NCBI GenBank assembly: GCA_003049485.1
Contig: PYST01000588.1
Span: 1 to 14,379 of the forward strand
Direction of reading: 5' to 3'
Length of the DNA: 14,379 nt
DNA from: Ophioceras dolichostomum
Lineage: Eukaryota > Ascomycota > Sordariomycetes > Magnaporthales > Ophioceraceae
The notes beneath the pieces are model-generated. The model was not told the DNA's origin. It saw only the letters and a program-made list of their open reading frames with translations, and did not search any database. A program made the position numbers and the translations under genes. Below are positions 1-9,993 of this stretch, piece after piece (the first letter of the stretch is position 1; every line of letters begins with the position of its first letter).

Positions 1-31
1 TCCTAATCAACCGTTTTTCCTAATCAGCCGT
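1..31. repeat. Two direct copies of a 14-bp unit at the window edge
   Basis: TCCTAATCAACCGT (1-14) is followed after three T by TCCTAATCAGCCGT (18-31), 13 of 14 identical, period 17. The array may continue outside the window. It does not match the canonical CCCTAA telomere unit, and I cannot assign a function. Confidence 0.6.
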
Positions 32-32
32 C

Positions 33-56
33 CCCAGGCCCTGTTGGGGGCCTGGG
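33..56. repeat. Short perfect inverted repeat (9-bp stem, 6-nt loop)
   Basis: CCCAGGCCC at 33-41 pairs with GGGCCTGGG at 48-56. It lies directly after the direct repeat at 1-31, and no gene adjoins it. A second weaker hairpin lies at 110-133 (GCGAACG / CGTTCGC, 10-nt loop). Both could be chance or part of an unrecognised repeat running off the left edge. The rest of 134-700 shows no gene. Confidence 0.4.
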
Positions 57-701
57 ATTTTGATCGAAAATAGATCCCCAGAAGTAGACTTTTAGCAGAT
101 TGCGGTAACGCGAACGCGCTCTGGCACGTTCGCAGGCAATAGTTATTCCCTCACCGGTTGTTGCGAACCCGCCACCACCGTGACGACTGGAAAGGGGCGC
201 AGTGGGGCGGGAGCCTGAGTGTGCCGTATCATAGCGAGATTATTGTTGATCAGAATCAAGAACTCCGAGCAAATCTCAGCGATGTGGTGTTTGAAGCAGT
301 CTCGTTGAGTCGGCGAGGTAAGCAACGAAACGGGCGTCTGACGGTCCAGCCTTCTTTCACCGCAACATTAGCGTGGTAGACATGAAGACGTGAACTGATT
401 GCTGACAGGGGAGAGACACCACGAGGGCGTCCAAGTGTTGAAGAGTCTCGTAAAAGTATCCCAAAATGGCAGCTGTGCAACCCGCCGAGGATCTGAAGGA
501 AGACAGCACGAGCTAGGTGTCAAGGGAGACCTACCTACCCTACCTTAACCCCAAGTCCGTCCGCGATACAAGAAACTTGGGTTTACGAGGTAATATCGCG
601 ACCCCTGTCCACTAGGCCAGTGGCTTCAAGTTGGTCTCCGGTGATGCCTCTGACCCTTGCCTTTGGAACTAGCCCTTTTGAAGAGTTTTTCCTGATCTAC
701 G

Positions 702-1313
702 ATGGATGGGCTTGAGGCCTTACAAGCAGCTTTCAAGGAGGTGCACACCGCCATACAAGAGCATGAGGTTCATATCCACTGGGTGCCTGGACACAAAGGA
801 GTACCTGGAAACGAAGCCGCCGACGAGATGGCCAAGAAAGGCACGCGTCTCTCAGTCCCAATGGACGCTCAGCCAACGACAGCAGGACTCAAAGCTGTCG
901 CACGAGCTCGAGGGCGCAACGAACGCGATGACTGGCTCAAGAGCCTTATCACCCCGCGGTACGTTGCGCTAGGACTAGACGGTCAGCTCGACAAACGCTA
1001 CTCGCACCTAAGCCTGCCGCGGAGGATTTTGCACCGACTCTTAGCCGCCCGGACTGGCCATGGAGACTTCAGGTGGTATCACAACAAATTCAACCATACC
1101 GACTATAACCCTTGCTCATGCGGCCGCGCCAAAACACCCCGGCACATTGTGTGGTGCTCCAAAGCCTGGAAGAAGCGAAAGGTCTGGCCTATAGCTGACC
1201 CAAGTCCTGAGCTCGACCGCAATGCATACTGGCGCCGCCTACTCGCCGTGCCACAGCTGTTTGCAAAATTTGTCCAAGCCACTGGTTTTTACTCGGACAT
1301 CTGCCCAAGATAA
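702..1313 (+). pseudogene. C-terminal remnant of LINE ORF2: end of RNase H plus zinc knuckle
   Basis: The open frame encodes 203 residues, of which roughly the first six come from target DNA (a chance in-frame ATG at 702 just after a TGA). Residues 25-45 hold the last RNase H block, with WVPGHKGVPGNEAAD including the conserved His and the final catalytic Asp. The earlier catalytic acidic residues are missing because the copy is truncated. Residues 100-152 match the conserved tail of fungal Tad1/I-group LINE proteins, ending in a CCHC-type knuckle C138-S-C140...H148...C152 (CxCx7Hx3C), thought to bind nucleic acid. In an intact element this would be the end of a reverse transcriptase of 1000 or more residues. 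The family assignment is firm. Expression of this stub is unlikely to matter. Confidence 0.9.
711..721. repeat. Target-site duplication of the LINE insertion, left copy
   Basis: CTTGAGGCCTT here is repeated exactly at 1867-1877, immediately after the (CAA)9 tail. The two copies bracket the LINE sequence precisely, as expected for target-primed reverse transcription. The bases beyond each copy differ. The apparent start codons at 702 and 706 therefore lie in target DNA, not in the element. Confidence 0.85.
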
Positions 1314-1800
1314 AGATCCAGTGCCTACTCGAGGGGATCTGCACCCCTACCACTATTTCTTTTATCATTCTTATTTCCCTCTTTAATTACTACTCTTATG
1401 AGGGCGCTATACAGGGCTACCCCTCTCAGCAATTGCGCTGCTGGGACGATCTGAAGGCAAGGACCAGGAACGGACTCGCGACGGCCCTCCTCCAGCTTTC
1501 ACATCACATCCCGCCTGCCACCTCCGCTACCACATCCCCCCAAGGTTGCTTACACGCCATCTCTTATGTTTTATTCTCTCCGCCAGCTAGGCTTGGGCTC
1601 ACGGCCCTCTGTACTCGTCCGAGAACCCGCTCACCCTGAATCAGAGCGCCGGGATGCGGCTTGTATTACAAGTGTGCCCACGCCTTTAAGGTAAAGGGTT
1701 TGGTTTGCTAGCTACCGCGGTAGGTCACCTATCGTTCCAACTTATCCTGTATCATAGTCACAAGGTAGTCGCTAGCACGTCTTATACCCCTAGGGAGGTG

Positions 1801-1822
1801 GAAAGCGCTTGGCGGCGCTTTC
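1801..1822 (+). repeat. Stem-loop in the LINE 3' UTR, upstream of the tail
   Basis: GAAAGCGC (1801-1808) pairs perfectly with GCGCTTTC (1815-1822) around the 6-nt loop TTGGCG. It ends 17 nt before the (CAA)9 tail. Several LINEs use a 3' stem-loop as the recognition site for their reverse transcriptase, and this position fits that role (inference). A comparable stem-loop precedes the tail of the second element at the right end of the window. Confidence 0.6.
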
Positions 1823-1839
1823 AACAGACGTTAAAAATT

Positions 1840-1866
1840 CAACAACAACAACAACAACAACAACAA
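1840..1866 (+). repeat. (CAA)9 terminal repeat of the LINE
   Basis: Nine perfect CAA units directly follow TTAAAAATT and directly precede the right target-site duplication. The position shows this is the element's 3' tail, not an independent microsatellite. In one plus frame it would read as polyglutamine, but that frame is not a credible gene. Confidence 0.85.
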
Positions 1867-1877
1867 CTTGAGGCCTT
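1867..1877. repeat. Target-site duplication of the LINE insertion, right copy
   Basis: CTTGAGGCCTT is identical to 711-721. It begins at the base after the last CAA unit, so the pre-insertion sequence can be inferred as 710 joined to 1867. Confidence 0.85.
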
Positions 1878-4800
1878 GATGACGTCCCCAGTCTCGTAGG
1901 CAGGCAGACTCTCGTGCTGTGCGTCCCTCCGTTTCCTTTGGTGCCTGTATTCTAAGGCCCCGGAAGGTCCCTGGCAGGGGCCGCCGGAGCACTCTGTGCG
2001 ACTACCTTCATCCCATGCCGCCGTCCACCTCGAGCACGAGCCCCGGCTCGGAGCTGGGATCTTGCCGACGGCCTGCCACTATAGATATCGCCTATGAAAC
2101 TCTACCCTAATCGACACCCCATATATCACCATTTTTGACCCTTCGGACAAAACTCACGGAAACACCATCAGACCATGGGCGAGGCTCGACGCTACTCAGA
2201 TTACTCCCTAACGTGCGGAACGTAGGAAGATGTAATAAGCGCTTCTCACGCCAACAATCTCGTATATCGGTCAATTAAGCTAGACTGGTAAAAAAAAGAT
2301 CCCGAGATTAGTGGCGGAATCTGTGGGAGGGGTCAATATCCCTGCGAGACTGATGGGCGTTGGATTGGAGGCCAGCCACGTACGGAGGTGAGAAGCTTGC
2401 GCTGATCTCTCACTGCCTCTGCCCTTTCAGCCCATGGAGCAGCTGATCCATCCCGCTCAGGCTTCCAACCTCGGCTTATGTGAGCCATCCTTGAAGTTGT
2501 ATTTCTTCTGGCGCTCATGCGCGGCCTTCAACCCACGATGAGATCAGCCCAGAGCATGAGCCAGACTCAACTTGGGCCACGACTCGGATGATATCTCCAA
2601 AAACGTTCGGCCAGAACCTCGAGCGAGGACGCTTGGAGCGATAACAGAGCCTGACATTGAGTAAATGAATGAGGTGAGGCTCAGGGAAAAGGGAATGGAC
2701 ACAGTGGTGCGTGGGAGTTCTAGAGACATCTGCCCCATCAGGACCGATACAAAGTCCGGAAGAAATTAGGTCTAATTACAGCTCCCGCTTCACGTCCACG
2801 GCTCTCGTAGGTAGAACCCAGGTAAATTAGGCGATCAGAATGCGGCAGGCTGAAGAGTATTAATTTATCTGACACGGCTTCAGAATCACATGTAAACTAT
2901 GGAATATCGGGATATATTATGTACTAGAATGCTAATGCTGTGACCGCCCCAACACCTGCGGTGCAACTGCGCTCGAGCATTCTGTACTGACGGCACGGCG
3001 TCGACATAGCTATTAGGAGCACCGCTTTCGTTCCGCTCTCCATGACAGACCGTAGAGTTAGTCTTTTTCATCACCACTTTCTCTAGCATTGCATTCGCTA
3101 GGCTTTATGCACTGTCGAAGGGAATCACGGGACACTGTGGTCGGGCAGGAGCAATTTTTCCGTAACCACCTACCTACTCGGAGCATCGGGCTGATGACAC
3201 GTATCTACAGTACTAAAACTTCGTCCGTGCTCATTCCTGATTGGCCTCGACGAGTTTGGCCCCCCTCTCGGGTCCGGCGAACGTGTCGGAGGTGGGTGGT
3301 GACGACCAAGTGTGTGTTTTCATGTTGCTGCCTTGAAAAGGGGCATCTATGTATAGGTCAGGTGGTAATTACGAGTACCTCATAAGCAGCCTCACAGCAA
3401 ATCTCTTCAATCAGGAAGGCTACCTCACCCACCAAATCCCCCCCAAAGGCGGGCTAGTTATACCCACCCGTACAATTGTCTAGCATGTAGGTGGGCGGCG
3501 TTAGGGTGATTATCTACGAAATTATGGAAGGGGTCACGGAGAAGCCGGCCCTGCCTGACCACCAAAAGTCCTGAAGGAGAGACATGATCCCAAGGCCGTG
3601 AACGGAATGTCGGCGCTCTCCGTATTTCGGGTATCTGGAACAGCGTCGTCGAGCACAGAATGAACCAGGCACTCTGGCGGCTTGGACGTTCGTTGAATAG
3701 CGACTTCGACTTCACCGCAACTTGAGCTAAGGACTGTTCGACTGTTGGCAACGGCGGAACAGAAGCAGGGCGCCCAAACTGGGAGACCGCATGATTAAAA
3801 GAGACCTTCTGCACGTGAATGGGGAAGCGTTTCTATGCTCCCATCCTCGTTGCCACCGCTTCGACGTTTTCCGGTGTTCCGGTGCGTGGCTGCTTCCCGT
3901 CCAGCTACGGCAGCCTGAAATCAACAAATGTTGCCCTACCACTATCCCCGCCTACAAATTTTCTAGCCCTTTCCACAATGCCCCGCCAGTAACCTCACAA
4001 CGCTCCGCGGTCGGTTAGGGCAGACAGACATTCTGGGTACGTGCAACGCGTCTTCGTTCATGCCAATGCATTCCACCGTCATTGTCTCCCGTCCGTGGAG
4101 CGAGTAAACACTCAAGCAATGAGCTGACACTTTCTCCGTAACCTGACGGGACATAGCCTAGGAACCCTCCCGCACCTCAGCAAGGTGAAAACCCACTCGC
4201 CGGACGCCTCTTTGACGCACGTCTTCGCACGATCCGCCTCATGTCCGAGCGCAGCGCCAGGGGAACCGTCCCCGACAGAAGAAACCTAGACATACTAGGT
4301 AAACATCGCGATGTTCGTCCTACGTTTCCCTCCTTCCCTCAAGGGCGAGCGGCGCTGGGTGGAGCTGGGCTCCCGCCGACGGTCCGCCGCCACAGACGCG
4401 CCCAGCTGCCGGGCTCGACCATCACAGATACCGCGGATGTCGCGTTTTGAGGCCCTTGGGACAGATCTGACACAAGAGCTGTCGGACAGAGCAATTCGAC
4501 GATCCTCCCCCCTACTTTGCTTCTACCAAGTTGCAGATCTGCCCTTCGGTGTAGGGCCGTCAACTGCGACGATCTCTCTCCAGCCTCTTAGGCCTCCGCC
4601 CGCTAGCGGCGACCCGGGCCCCGAGCACGCTCGCGCATACGGTCGGACCAAGTGACCAGAGACGGATCGGGAACCGTGCCAGACTTCAACATACATCTCG
4701 CGATATGCGTCTGTCTGCCTGTCTGCCTGCCTGCCTACCTACCTGCCCACCTGCCCGCCCTCAAGTAATAAACATATAATCACCCACAAGGGAACGTCGC

Positions 4801-5485
4801 ATTTGCCGAGCTAGACCATCCACCAGTTAGAAAAAGCAGACTCCGTCCAGAAAGAGCGGGGCAGCCAGGACCGGCGGTTGGCCCCTGTCCTGGTTAAGTC
4901 CCCCCTGTGGCGGCCCACGCGACTGACCGAGCGAAGGTTCGAGTGACATCGTCAACCACTCAGGGACCACCCAGGGCAGCGCATCCAACGGAAGCCTATG
5001 TGATAGCATACTAGCCAACAGTGACTACTAGGCGAGTGATACCCCGGTAGGTTCTCCTCTTATCCGCGCTTCCGAATCTCTACCGACCTCTAATTTTACG
5101 TTTGTTAGAACAGCCTATCAATACCAAACTGCCGATGACAAAACCGACATGCTCCGATGAGTTATGCCACTTGTTGGTAGGCTGTATTTACTTCCACCGA
5201 CGATGCTACACGCCACTGCACGCCGCTTCCGGGGACTGATGAGGCGAGCATTCTACATCCCATACATGCCGGGATGACACAGGATCCCTTACTCTTCTTC
5301 ATCCCCCCAGCGGATGGGCGGGTTGTTGGCGCCGGCTGAGAGTGTTGCTATTGGCAGCTCCACCTCCTCATCATTTCATTTTGTCCACGACCTACACAGA
5401 AAGAAAAGGTAGCCGCACATCATCCGCCTCGCTTTACAATGCTCCACGGAGCCAGCTGATTCCACGCTTAGTCTGATTATGCTAA
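1878..5485. other. Gene-poor stretch without a supported gene
   Basis: All six frames carry only short open frames without codon bias, domain signature or consistent start context. GC content looks ordinary, so this is not a heavily RIP-mutated AT-rich block. A run at 5133-5345 stays open in one plus frame but gives no recognisable protein. The only distinctive element is the tetranucleotide tract at 4710-4760. Confidence 0.5.
4710..4760. repeat. Imperfect CTGY/CCTR tetranucleotide tract
   Basis: A run of about 50 nt is made of CTGT, CTGC, CTAC and CCAC/CCGC variants of one 4-nt unit, pyrimidine-rich on the plus strand. It looks like a decayed microsatellite. No gene adjoins it. Confidence 0.7.
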
Positions 5486-5701
5486 CCCACACCATGGCAT
5501 CGCGCAACAGCAGCCACTCCTCTCTTCGTTAGGGACGACGTGGCAACGTTTCACGATCTGCCACGCGCGGGCCAATCCCACAAGGATCCTGTGCGGTCCC
5601 CGGGGCTGGACCTCGATCTAGATGATATCTGGCTTGGGCACATTGACGAGGCGGCTGGAGCGGAGCTCAGGTGGAGCGTCGATCCGAACCAGCTGGAGTG
5701 A
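5486..5701 (+). pseudogene. Possible coding relic or terminal exon, 71 codons, unidentified
   Basis: A plus-strand frame is open from just after a TAA at 5483-5485 to a TGA at 5699-5701. The second half reads like protein: an acidic stretch (LDLDLDDIW) and a C-terminal WSVDPNQLE. The upstream stop falls in GCTAAC, which resembles a fungal branch point, and CAG acceptors follow at about 5510-5513, so this could be a last exon. I found no convincing upstream exon: the candidate donor GTAGCC near 5409 puts the reading frame out of phase. No family is recognised. It may be a decayed gene fragment or chance. Confidence 0.2.
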
Positions 5702-8165
5702 CGCTGTGCCCAGTGATAGCTGGACATGCTGGGGCAGCGGCTCTTTGAACCCATTGAAGCCTGACCAAGGGTGATATGATGTCAGGGGAGTGTGCCATGA
5801 GGCGGAGAGAAGGACACGCAGAGTCGGAAAGGGAAGTTGTTCTCAGGGCAAGCGGGTTCCAACCGTGTCTTCGGTCGGCCTCTTCATAATACATTTATAT
5901 CGTAACTTAAACCCCTCTTGACTTGTCACAGATCGGTTCGGGTTGAGAGACTTATGTCGAAGCCACTGGCTTCTCGTACAAGCCGTGAAAGTTCCGAGCA
6001 TGGAAGGCCGGCCGGCTACTACAAAGGGAAGGTCGCAGTGGGTAGTACTGAAAGTGGACCCGGAGCTGACAATCGATGCTTGGTGAAGAGACCATTATCC
6101 CAGAGGAAACTTATCACGTGCCTACGTCCCCGGCTAGCGCTACAGTCAAACCTCATCAGCCACGTAGAAGTTTGTTCTCCTTGCCGACATCCTGGAGATA
6201 CCTAGGCAGATACGTATCTAGCTTTGAGATCTCTCTTTTTTTACAAGTAACTACTAGCTTGATTGGTTGCAATGCAGAGGTTGCCGATAGAGGCGTTTAA
6301 CTACGTTCTTTTGTGCACTATGCACGCACGGGAGCAGCGTTCAATGCGCTAGACGCCATAAAACTAGAGTGATAATGGTGGTAGGGCTCGAGGAGTTAGG
6401 CGAAGTGGAAGCCACTGCTGATCAACCTCTTCGTTGACAGTCTCCATAATGGCGCAGGTTGCCAACAAGGGGACCACCGAGCCCCTTCAGGCAATTAATC
6501 TTCTTCTGCTGCCTTCGAAAAGATGCCTCTAAAAGCCGTCATACCGTGGACTGGCGACGCTCCCGTCAACTCCGGCCATCGATAAAGCTGTAGTCTAAAT
6601 CTATGGCGCATGGGCCATCGGCTCGGGACCTTTCGACGAGTGGCCATTCTACGTGGGTATCAGGGAAAATAACCATTCGTGGAAAGTCCAAGCTCTATAA
6701 CCCATGAGCCAGAGACCCGCACCACAGATTTATCGAGGGGCGAAGTTGGCGGGAGCGCCGTCCGCCAGAGACTCCCCTTGCTTTTCTGTACTGCCTTAAG
6801 CATGTCTGAGTACCTGAGTACCTCCCCGCCGCCATGTCAGCTTTAGTGCCGGAAGGAACGGTTTTGTATGTTCGAGCCAGCGTACAACGAGACGTACATG
6901 AGGGCAGCTACGAGGAGCCTCGAGAAGGCATATCGAAGTCGCTAAAACCCGTGCTCATAGAATTCTCCTCGAAGGCTGGTTCAAACACACAAAACCAAAT
7001 GCAAAGTATTACTACTCCTAGCTGCTCCGGGAGTGAGAGATGCTACCACCGTCTTGAAGTCCAAATCAACCCCTGATGAGAAGGAAGGAGAACAAGCCGC
7101 GAGGAGTTTCGAAGATTGTGAAGCTGCTAGCAGGCTGTGCTCCCTCCTGCTCATTGCGGGTGGACATGAGCTTACAAGATTTTGTGCGAGTTCGTATCAA
7201 GCCATAACGCGGAGCACATAAACACCCCTATAAGGAGCTAGGGCGATAGCGACGAATAAGCGGCCGATAGATGCGTTTATGCCCTCCTCGTTGTGGGTTG
7301 ACATAACTTGCACAGCCCGGAGGCCTAGTAGCACTAGCTTCGGGACAGGGAAGTCTTGCAGTACTACCTCGTAAAAGCTCTGGGTGCATCGTGTCGGGCC
7401 ATATGGCGGCGGGATGTGGTTTGGTATGGGAGTCGGATGAAGAAGGATGGAGGATCTGGCTAGGTGGGTGGGAAGCGCTGGAATTTGGTTAAGGTATGAG
7501 TGGAAAGACTGGAAGTGAAGCTAAAGCCTCCTTCTCCTTACCGGGATGTGAACGGTGGATGACCGGCTCGTTCTAGTGTCGCGAATGCGCGAGAGCTAGC
7601 GTGGCTGGAGGCTTGATTCTGGAGAGCATACTAAATAGCCCAGTACAAAAGAAGCAAGAGGAGCAATGAATGATGAGCATGAGGGAAGTCTCCTTCATCA
7701 TCCAAGGAAAGGGCCCTAGCTCTCGTAGAACTTGAAAGAGGGCGATGCCGCCCATTTCGCCCCGGAGGCTCGCGGTGGGCAAGTAGAAAGACTGATGAGC
7801 GCAAAACGGGGGATGTGACCGGCGACAAGCCCCTACTGGTCTCCCACCACTTCGCCTTCGTGGTCCCAGTAGCACCCTGGCTGGCTGACTGCCTGAGCCA
7901 GAAATCGAGAAACTGTGTATATGTACAAGAGAAGTTTTAAAAATACAAATCATCTCCGCCCAGCCTCCCTTCTTCCAATATCCTGCCTTTCGCTGTTCCT
8001 TCCATACCGAAGTTGTTTTTCGGCTCTGTTGAGAGAAGATCAACAACACCCGGTCTTGTACGACCACCTCAGCTCACGCGTCCCGATTCCCACGGTGGGA
8101 TGACTTTCACTTTGACTTGAATCAAGATGAATGATGCTCATATCTCTAGACTTAGGGCTTAACCC
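5702..8165. other. No supported gene; 3' flank of the secreted-protein gene at its right edge
   Basis: Short overlapping open frames occur, for example at 6834-7221 and, on the minus strand, 7573-8067. None has a domain, codon preference or neighbours that support it. The last 100-200 bases would contain the 3' UTR and polyadenylation site of the minus-strand gene that stops at 8166, but I could not fix a poly(A) signal. Confidence 0.4.
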
Positions 8166-9956
8166 TTAGCCCTCCACGAAGACGGTCGTGGTGCGACGGG
8201 GCGGGCAGGAGGTCGCCCGGCGTGTGCGGGTGCCCGCCGGTCTGGTCCGGGTGCGTGTGCGGGAACTGATGGAGCCGATGGGCTGCTGAGTGGAGACGGT
8301 GGTAGACGTAGGGGCAAGGTTGGATGTGGCCGGCACGGAGGTTGACTGGGAATCACCCTCGGTCACGGCCACGGTCGGGTCAGCGGCGGGGGAGGTGGCT
8401 GGAGCGCTGGTTGCGGTCTCAACGGTAGCGGGAGAAGTCTCCGCGATAGGGGAAGAAGAGGCTGCGGCCGCAGACGAGGCGGCAGAGGAGCTGGTGGAGG
8501 TGGAGCCGGCGCCGGTGCCAGAACCCGCGCCGCTGGCGCTAATGCAAGCGAACGACATCTTGGTCACGGTAGAGCTGCGAGTGATGGCGCCGTCCAGTGA
8601 CCAGTTCATGGCGACGTATGGCCAGCAGATGCGGCCGTCCGACATAGCGACCATGTCGCCCGCGACAAACGTGTCCATCGACTGGATGGGGGCGCCGACC
8701 TTGGCGCCGTCGCTGCCCACGAGCTGGTAGTAGGTCCCCGTGAAGGTGCCGCGGCAGCCCATGGCGTCAAAGTCGCAGGTCGGCACCGCGATCTCCTCCC
8801 AGGTGACCAAGGCCTGCGAGCCGGAAAATGCCGCGACGTGCGCGTTGGAGCAGTCGGCCGTCCCCGATGTGATCCAGTTGATCTGCGAGTCCGGGTCTGC
8901 GGAGGAGGTGTCCGAGGTGGCCTCCTCGCCGACGAGCGTGTTCTTGTCCGAGAACGTGGCGATGGCCACGTTGCGGTTCGACGTCGCCTCTACGGCCTTT
9001 GTGTAGCCGGAGCCCATCCACTCGTTCGTCGAGATGCTGGCGGCGCCACGCGACACCCACGAGAAGATGTACGAGCTCTCGCCGACGAAGCGGGCCAGGG
9101 ATGAGTACGAGCCAGACATGCCGCCCATGGGCTCACCCGAGCCGCCGTTGATGACATGCTCGTTGCTGATCTTCACGCCAGCCGTCGTCATGCCTTGGCC
9201 CTTCGTGTTAAGCCAGATGGCGCCCTGGTCCTCGGCGCAGATGCTGGCGAACGGCGGCGCGTCGGCGGCCTCGAAGGCGATTCCCGTGTTGTGCGAGCAC
9301 CCCCACGAGCTGGAGGCGCCGGGGATGGTCTCGACGGTGCCGTCCGTAGTTAGGTAGCGGATGGCGTCGCCGAAGTGGCCGGACGCGGCGCCCGCATAGG
9401 CCGTCACCACGACGTACGCGGCGTAGTAGCCGGACGCCTCGGAAAAGACCAGGTCGCCGTTGACGTCCGGGGAGGCCAGGCTGTCCATGTCCGGACCGCC
9501 GATGAAGGTCTTCCACGTCTGGACGCCGCCGGTGAAGCGGTAGACAACGGGGACAGGGGTGGAGCCGGCTGGCGCGTTGCTGGTGCCCGAGGGCATGGCC
9601 TCATTGGTGAGCAGCGCGAAGCCATCGTTGTGGGCTACTAGACCGGCTGCCTCCTTGGCGCCGGTGACGGTGATGGGGGTGCCGGTGGCGGCGAAGGTGG
9701 TGGGGTCGACGGGCTGGACGATCACGCCCGTCTCGCTGGAATCGAGATATGCCAGGTAGGCCGAGGTGCCGTCGGGCGAGACCGCGAAGGGGGTCCGGCG
9801 GTGGTGAGGGTAGCCGGTCCAGTAGGCGGCCTTGACGGGGTTGAAGGAGTTGGTGAGAGTCAAGGTGTCGACGTGCGCTTCCAGCGACGACGAACTGAGC
9901 TGGGCTGCAGCCAGCGAAAAATGAAAAAGAAGCGAAAGGAATGATGATCGAGCCAT
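8166..9956 (-). CDS. Secreted beta-propeller-like protein with Ser/Thr-rich stalk and Arg/Thr tail
   Basis: One uninterrupted 596-codon frame, ATG at 9956 to TAA at 8168-8166, clearly GC-rich and GC-ending against its flanks. Residues 1-18 form a signal peptide with a likely cut after LAAA-18; the next Met is only at residue 121, and GCC precedes the ATG, so the start is secure. Residues about 25-470 form the body, with blade-like motifs such as AVSPDGTSAYLAYLD (58-72), suggesting a beta-propeller; the fold is inferred. Seven cysteines lie in the body (220, 240, 369, 394, 401, 444, 471) and one sequon at N451. Residues 472-562 are Ser/Thr/Ala/Pro-rich, as in heavily O-glycosylated stalks. The end (563-596) is Arg/Thr-rich with RR pairs at 579-580 and 587-588, possible Kex2 sites. 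There is no GPI signal or CBM1. No catalytic motif is seen; wall-associated, lectin-like or carbohydrate-related roles are all possible. Confidence 0.88.
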   Translation of the reverse strand: MARSSFLSLLFHFSLAAAQLSSSSLEAHVDTLTLTNSFNPVKAAYWTGYPHHRRTPFAVSPDGTSAYLAYLDSSETGVIVQPVDPTTFAATGTPITVTGAKEAAGLVAHNDGFALLTNEAMPSGTSNAPAGSTPVPVVYRFTGGVQTWKTFIGGPDMDSLASPDVNGDLVFSEASGYYAAYVVVTAYAGAASGHFGDAIRYLTTDGTVETIPGASSSWGCSHNTGIAFEAADAPPFASICAEDQGAIWLNTKGQGMTTAGVKISNEHVINGGSGEPMGGMSGSYSSLARFVGESSYIFSWVSRGAASISTNEWMGSGYTKAVEATSNRNVAIATFSDKNTLVGEEATSDTSSADPDSQINWITSGTADCSNAHVAAFSGSQALVTWEEIAVPTCDFDAMGCRGTFTGTYYQLVGSDGAKVGAPIQSMDTFVAGDMVAMSDGRICWPYVAMNWSLDGAITRSSTVTKMSFACISASGAGSGTGAGSTSTSSSAASSAAAASSSPIAETSPATVETATSAPATSPAADPTVAVTEGDSQSTSVPATSNLAPTSTTVSTQQPIGSISSRTRTRTRPAGTRTRRATSCPPRRTTTVFVEG

Positions 9957-9993
9957 GGCGTCGATAGTTGTTGGGTGGTACGCTGTGTGTCAG

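Larger units (their letters stand above)
722..1866 (+). mobile_element. 5'-truncated non-LTR retrotransposon (LINE, Tad1/I-like), 1145 bp
   Basis: The element starts inside its RNase H coding region, carries the end of ORF2 to a TAA at 1311-1313, a 3' UTR of about 526 nt (1314-1839) with a stem-loop at 1801-1822, and ends in (CAA)9. Identical 11-bp flanks mark both ends. Truncation at the 5' end with an intact 3' end is the usual result of incomplete reverse transcription in LINEs. The remaining reading frame has no stop and GC content is ordinary, so there is little sign of RIP mutation and the insertion may be fairly young (inference). It lacks reverse transcriptase and endonuclease, so it cannot move on its own. 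Confidence 0.88.

Noticed and set aside
1705..1899. Plus-strand ORF with a polyglutamine run
   Set aside because: It has no ATG near its start, the Gln run is the LINE's (CAA)9 tail, and the frame crosses the insertion boundary into the target-site duplication.
3791..4018. Plus-strand ORF with a CSHPRC segment resembling the start of a C2H2 zinc finger
   Set aside because: The spacing to the needed histidine pair is absent, there is no second finger, and codon usage is unbiased.
4302..4315. Perfect 14-bp palindrome AACATCGCGATGTT
   Set aside because: About one perfect 14-bp palindrome is expected by chance in a window of this size, and no gene or repeat adjoins it.
6834..7221. Two overlapping plus-strand frames, the first with a GCCGCC-ATG context
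   Set aside because: The start context can arise by chance; neither frame shows C-ending codon bias or a known domain, and they overlap out of frame.
7573..8067. 164-codon minus-strand ORF downstream of the secreted-protein gene
   Set aside because: It shows no codon bias, no domain and a scrambled composition; a frame this long is possible by chance in 14 kb.
8148..8170. TTAGGGCTTAACCCTTAG, telomere-like
   Set aside because: It has single opposed partial units only, no tandem TTAGGG array; other lone TTAGGG or CCCTAA words in the window are scattered, so there is no telomere or interstitial telomeric repeat.
8290..8730. 146-codon plus-strand ORF rich in Val/Ala/Glu
   Set aside because: It is antisense to the stalk of the secreted protein; its composition mirrors the Ser/Thr/Ala codons on the other strand. 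Similar antisense frames at 8740-9641 are rejected for the same reason.
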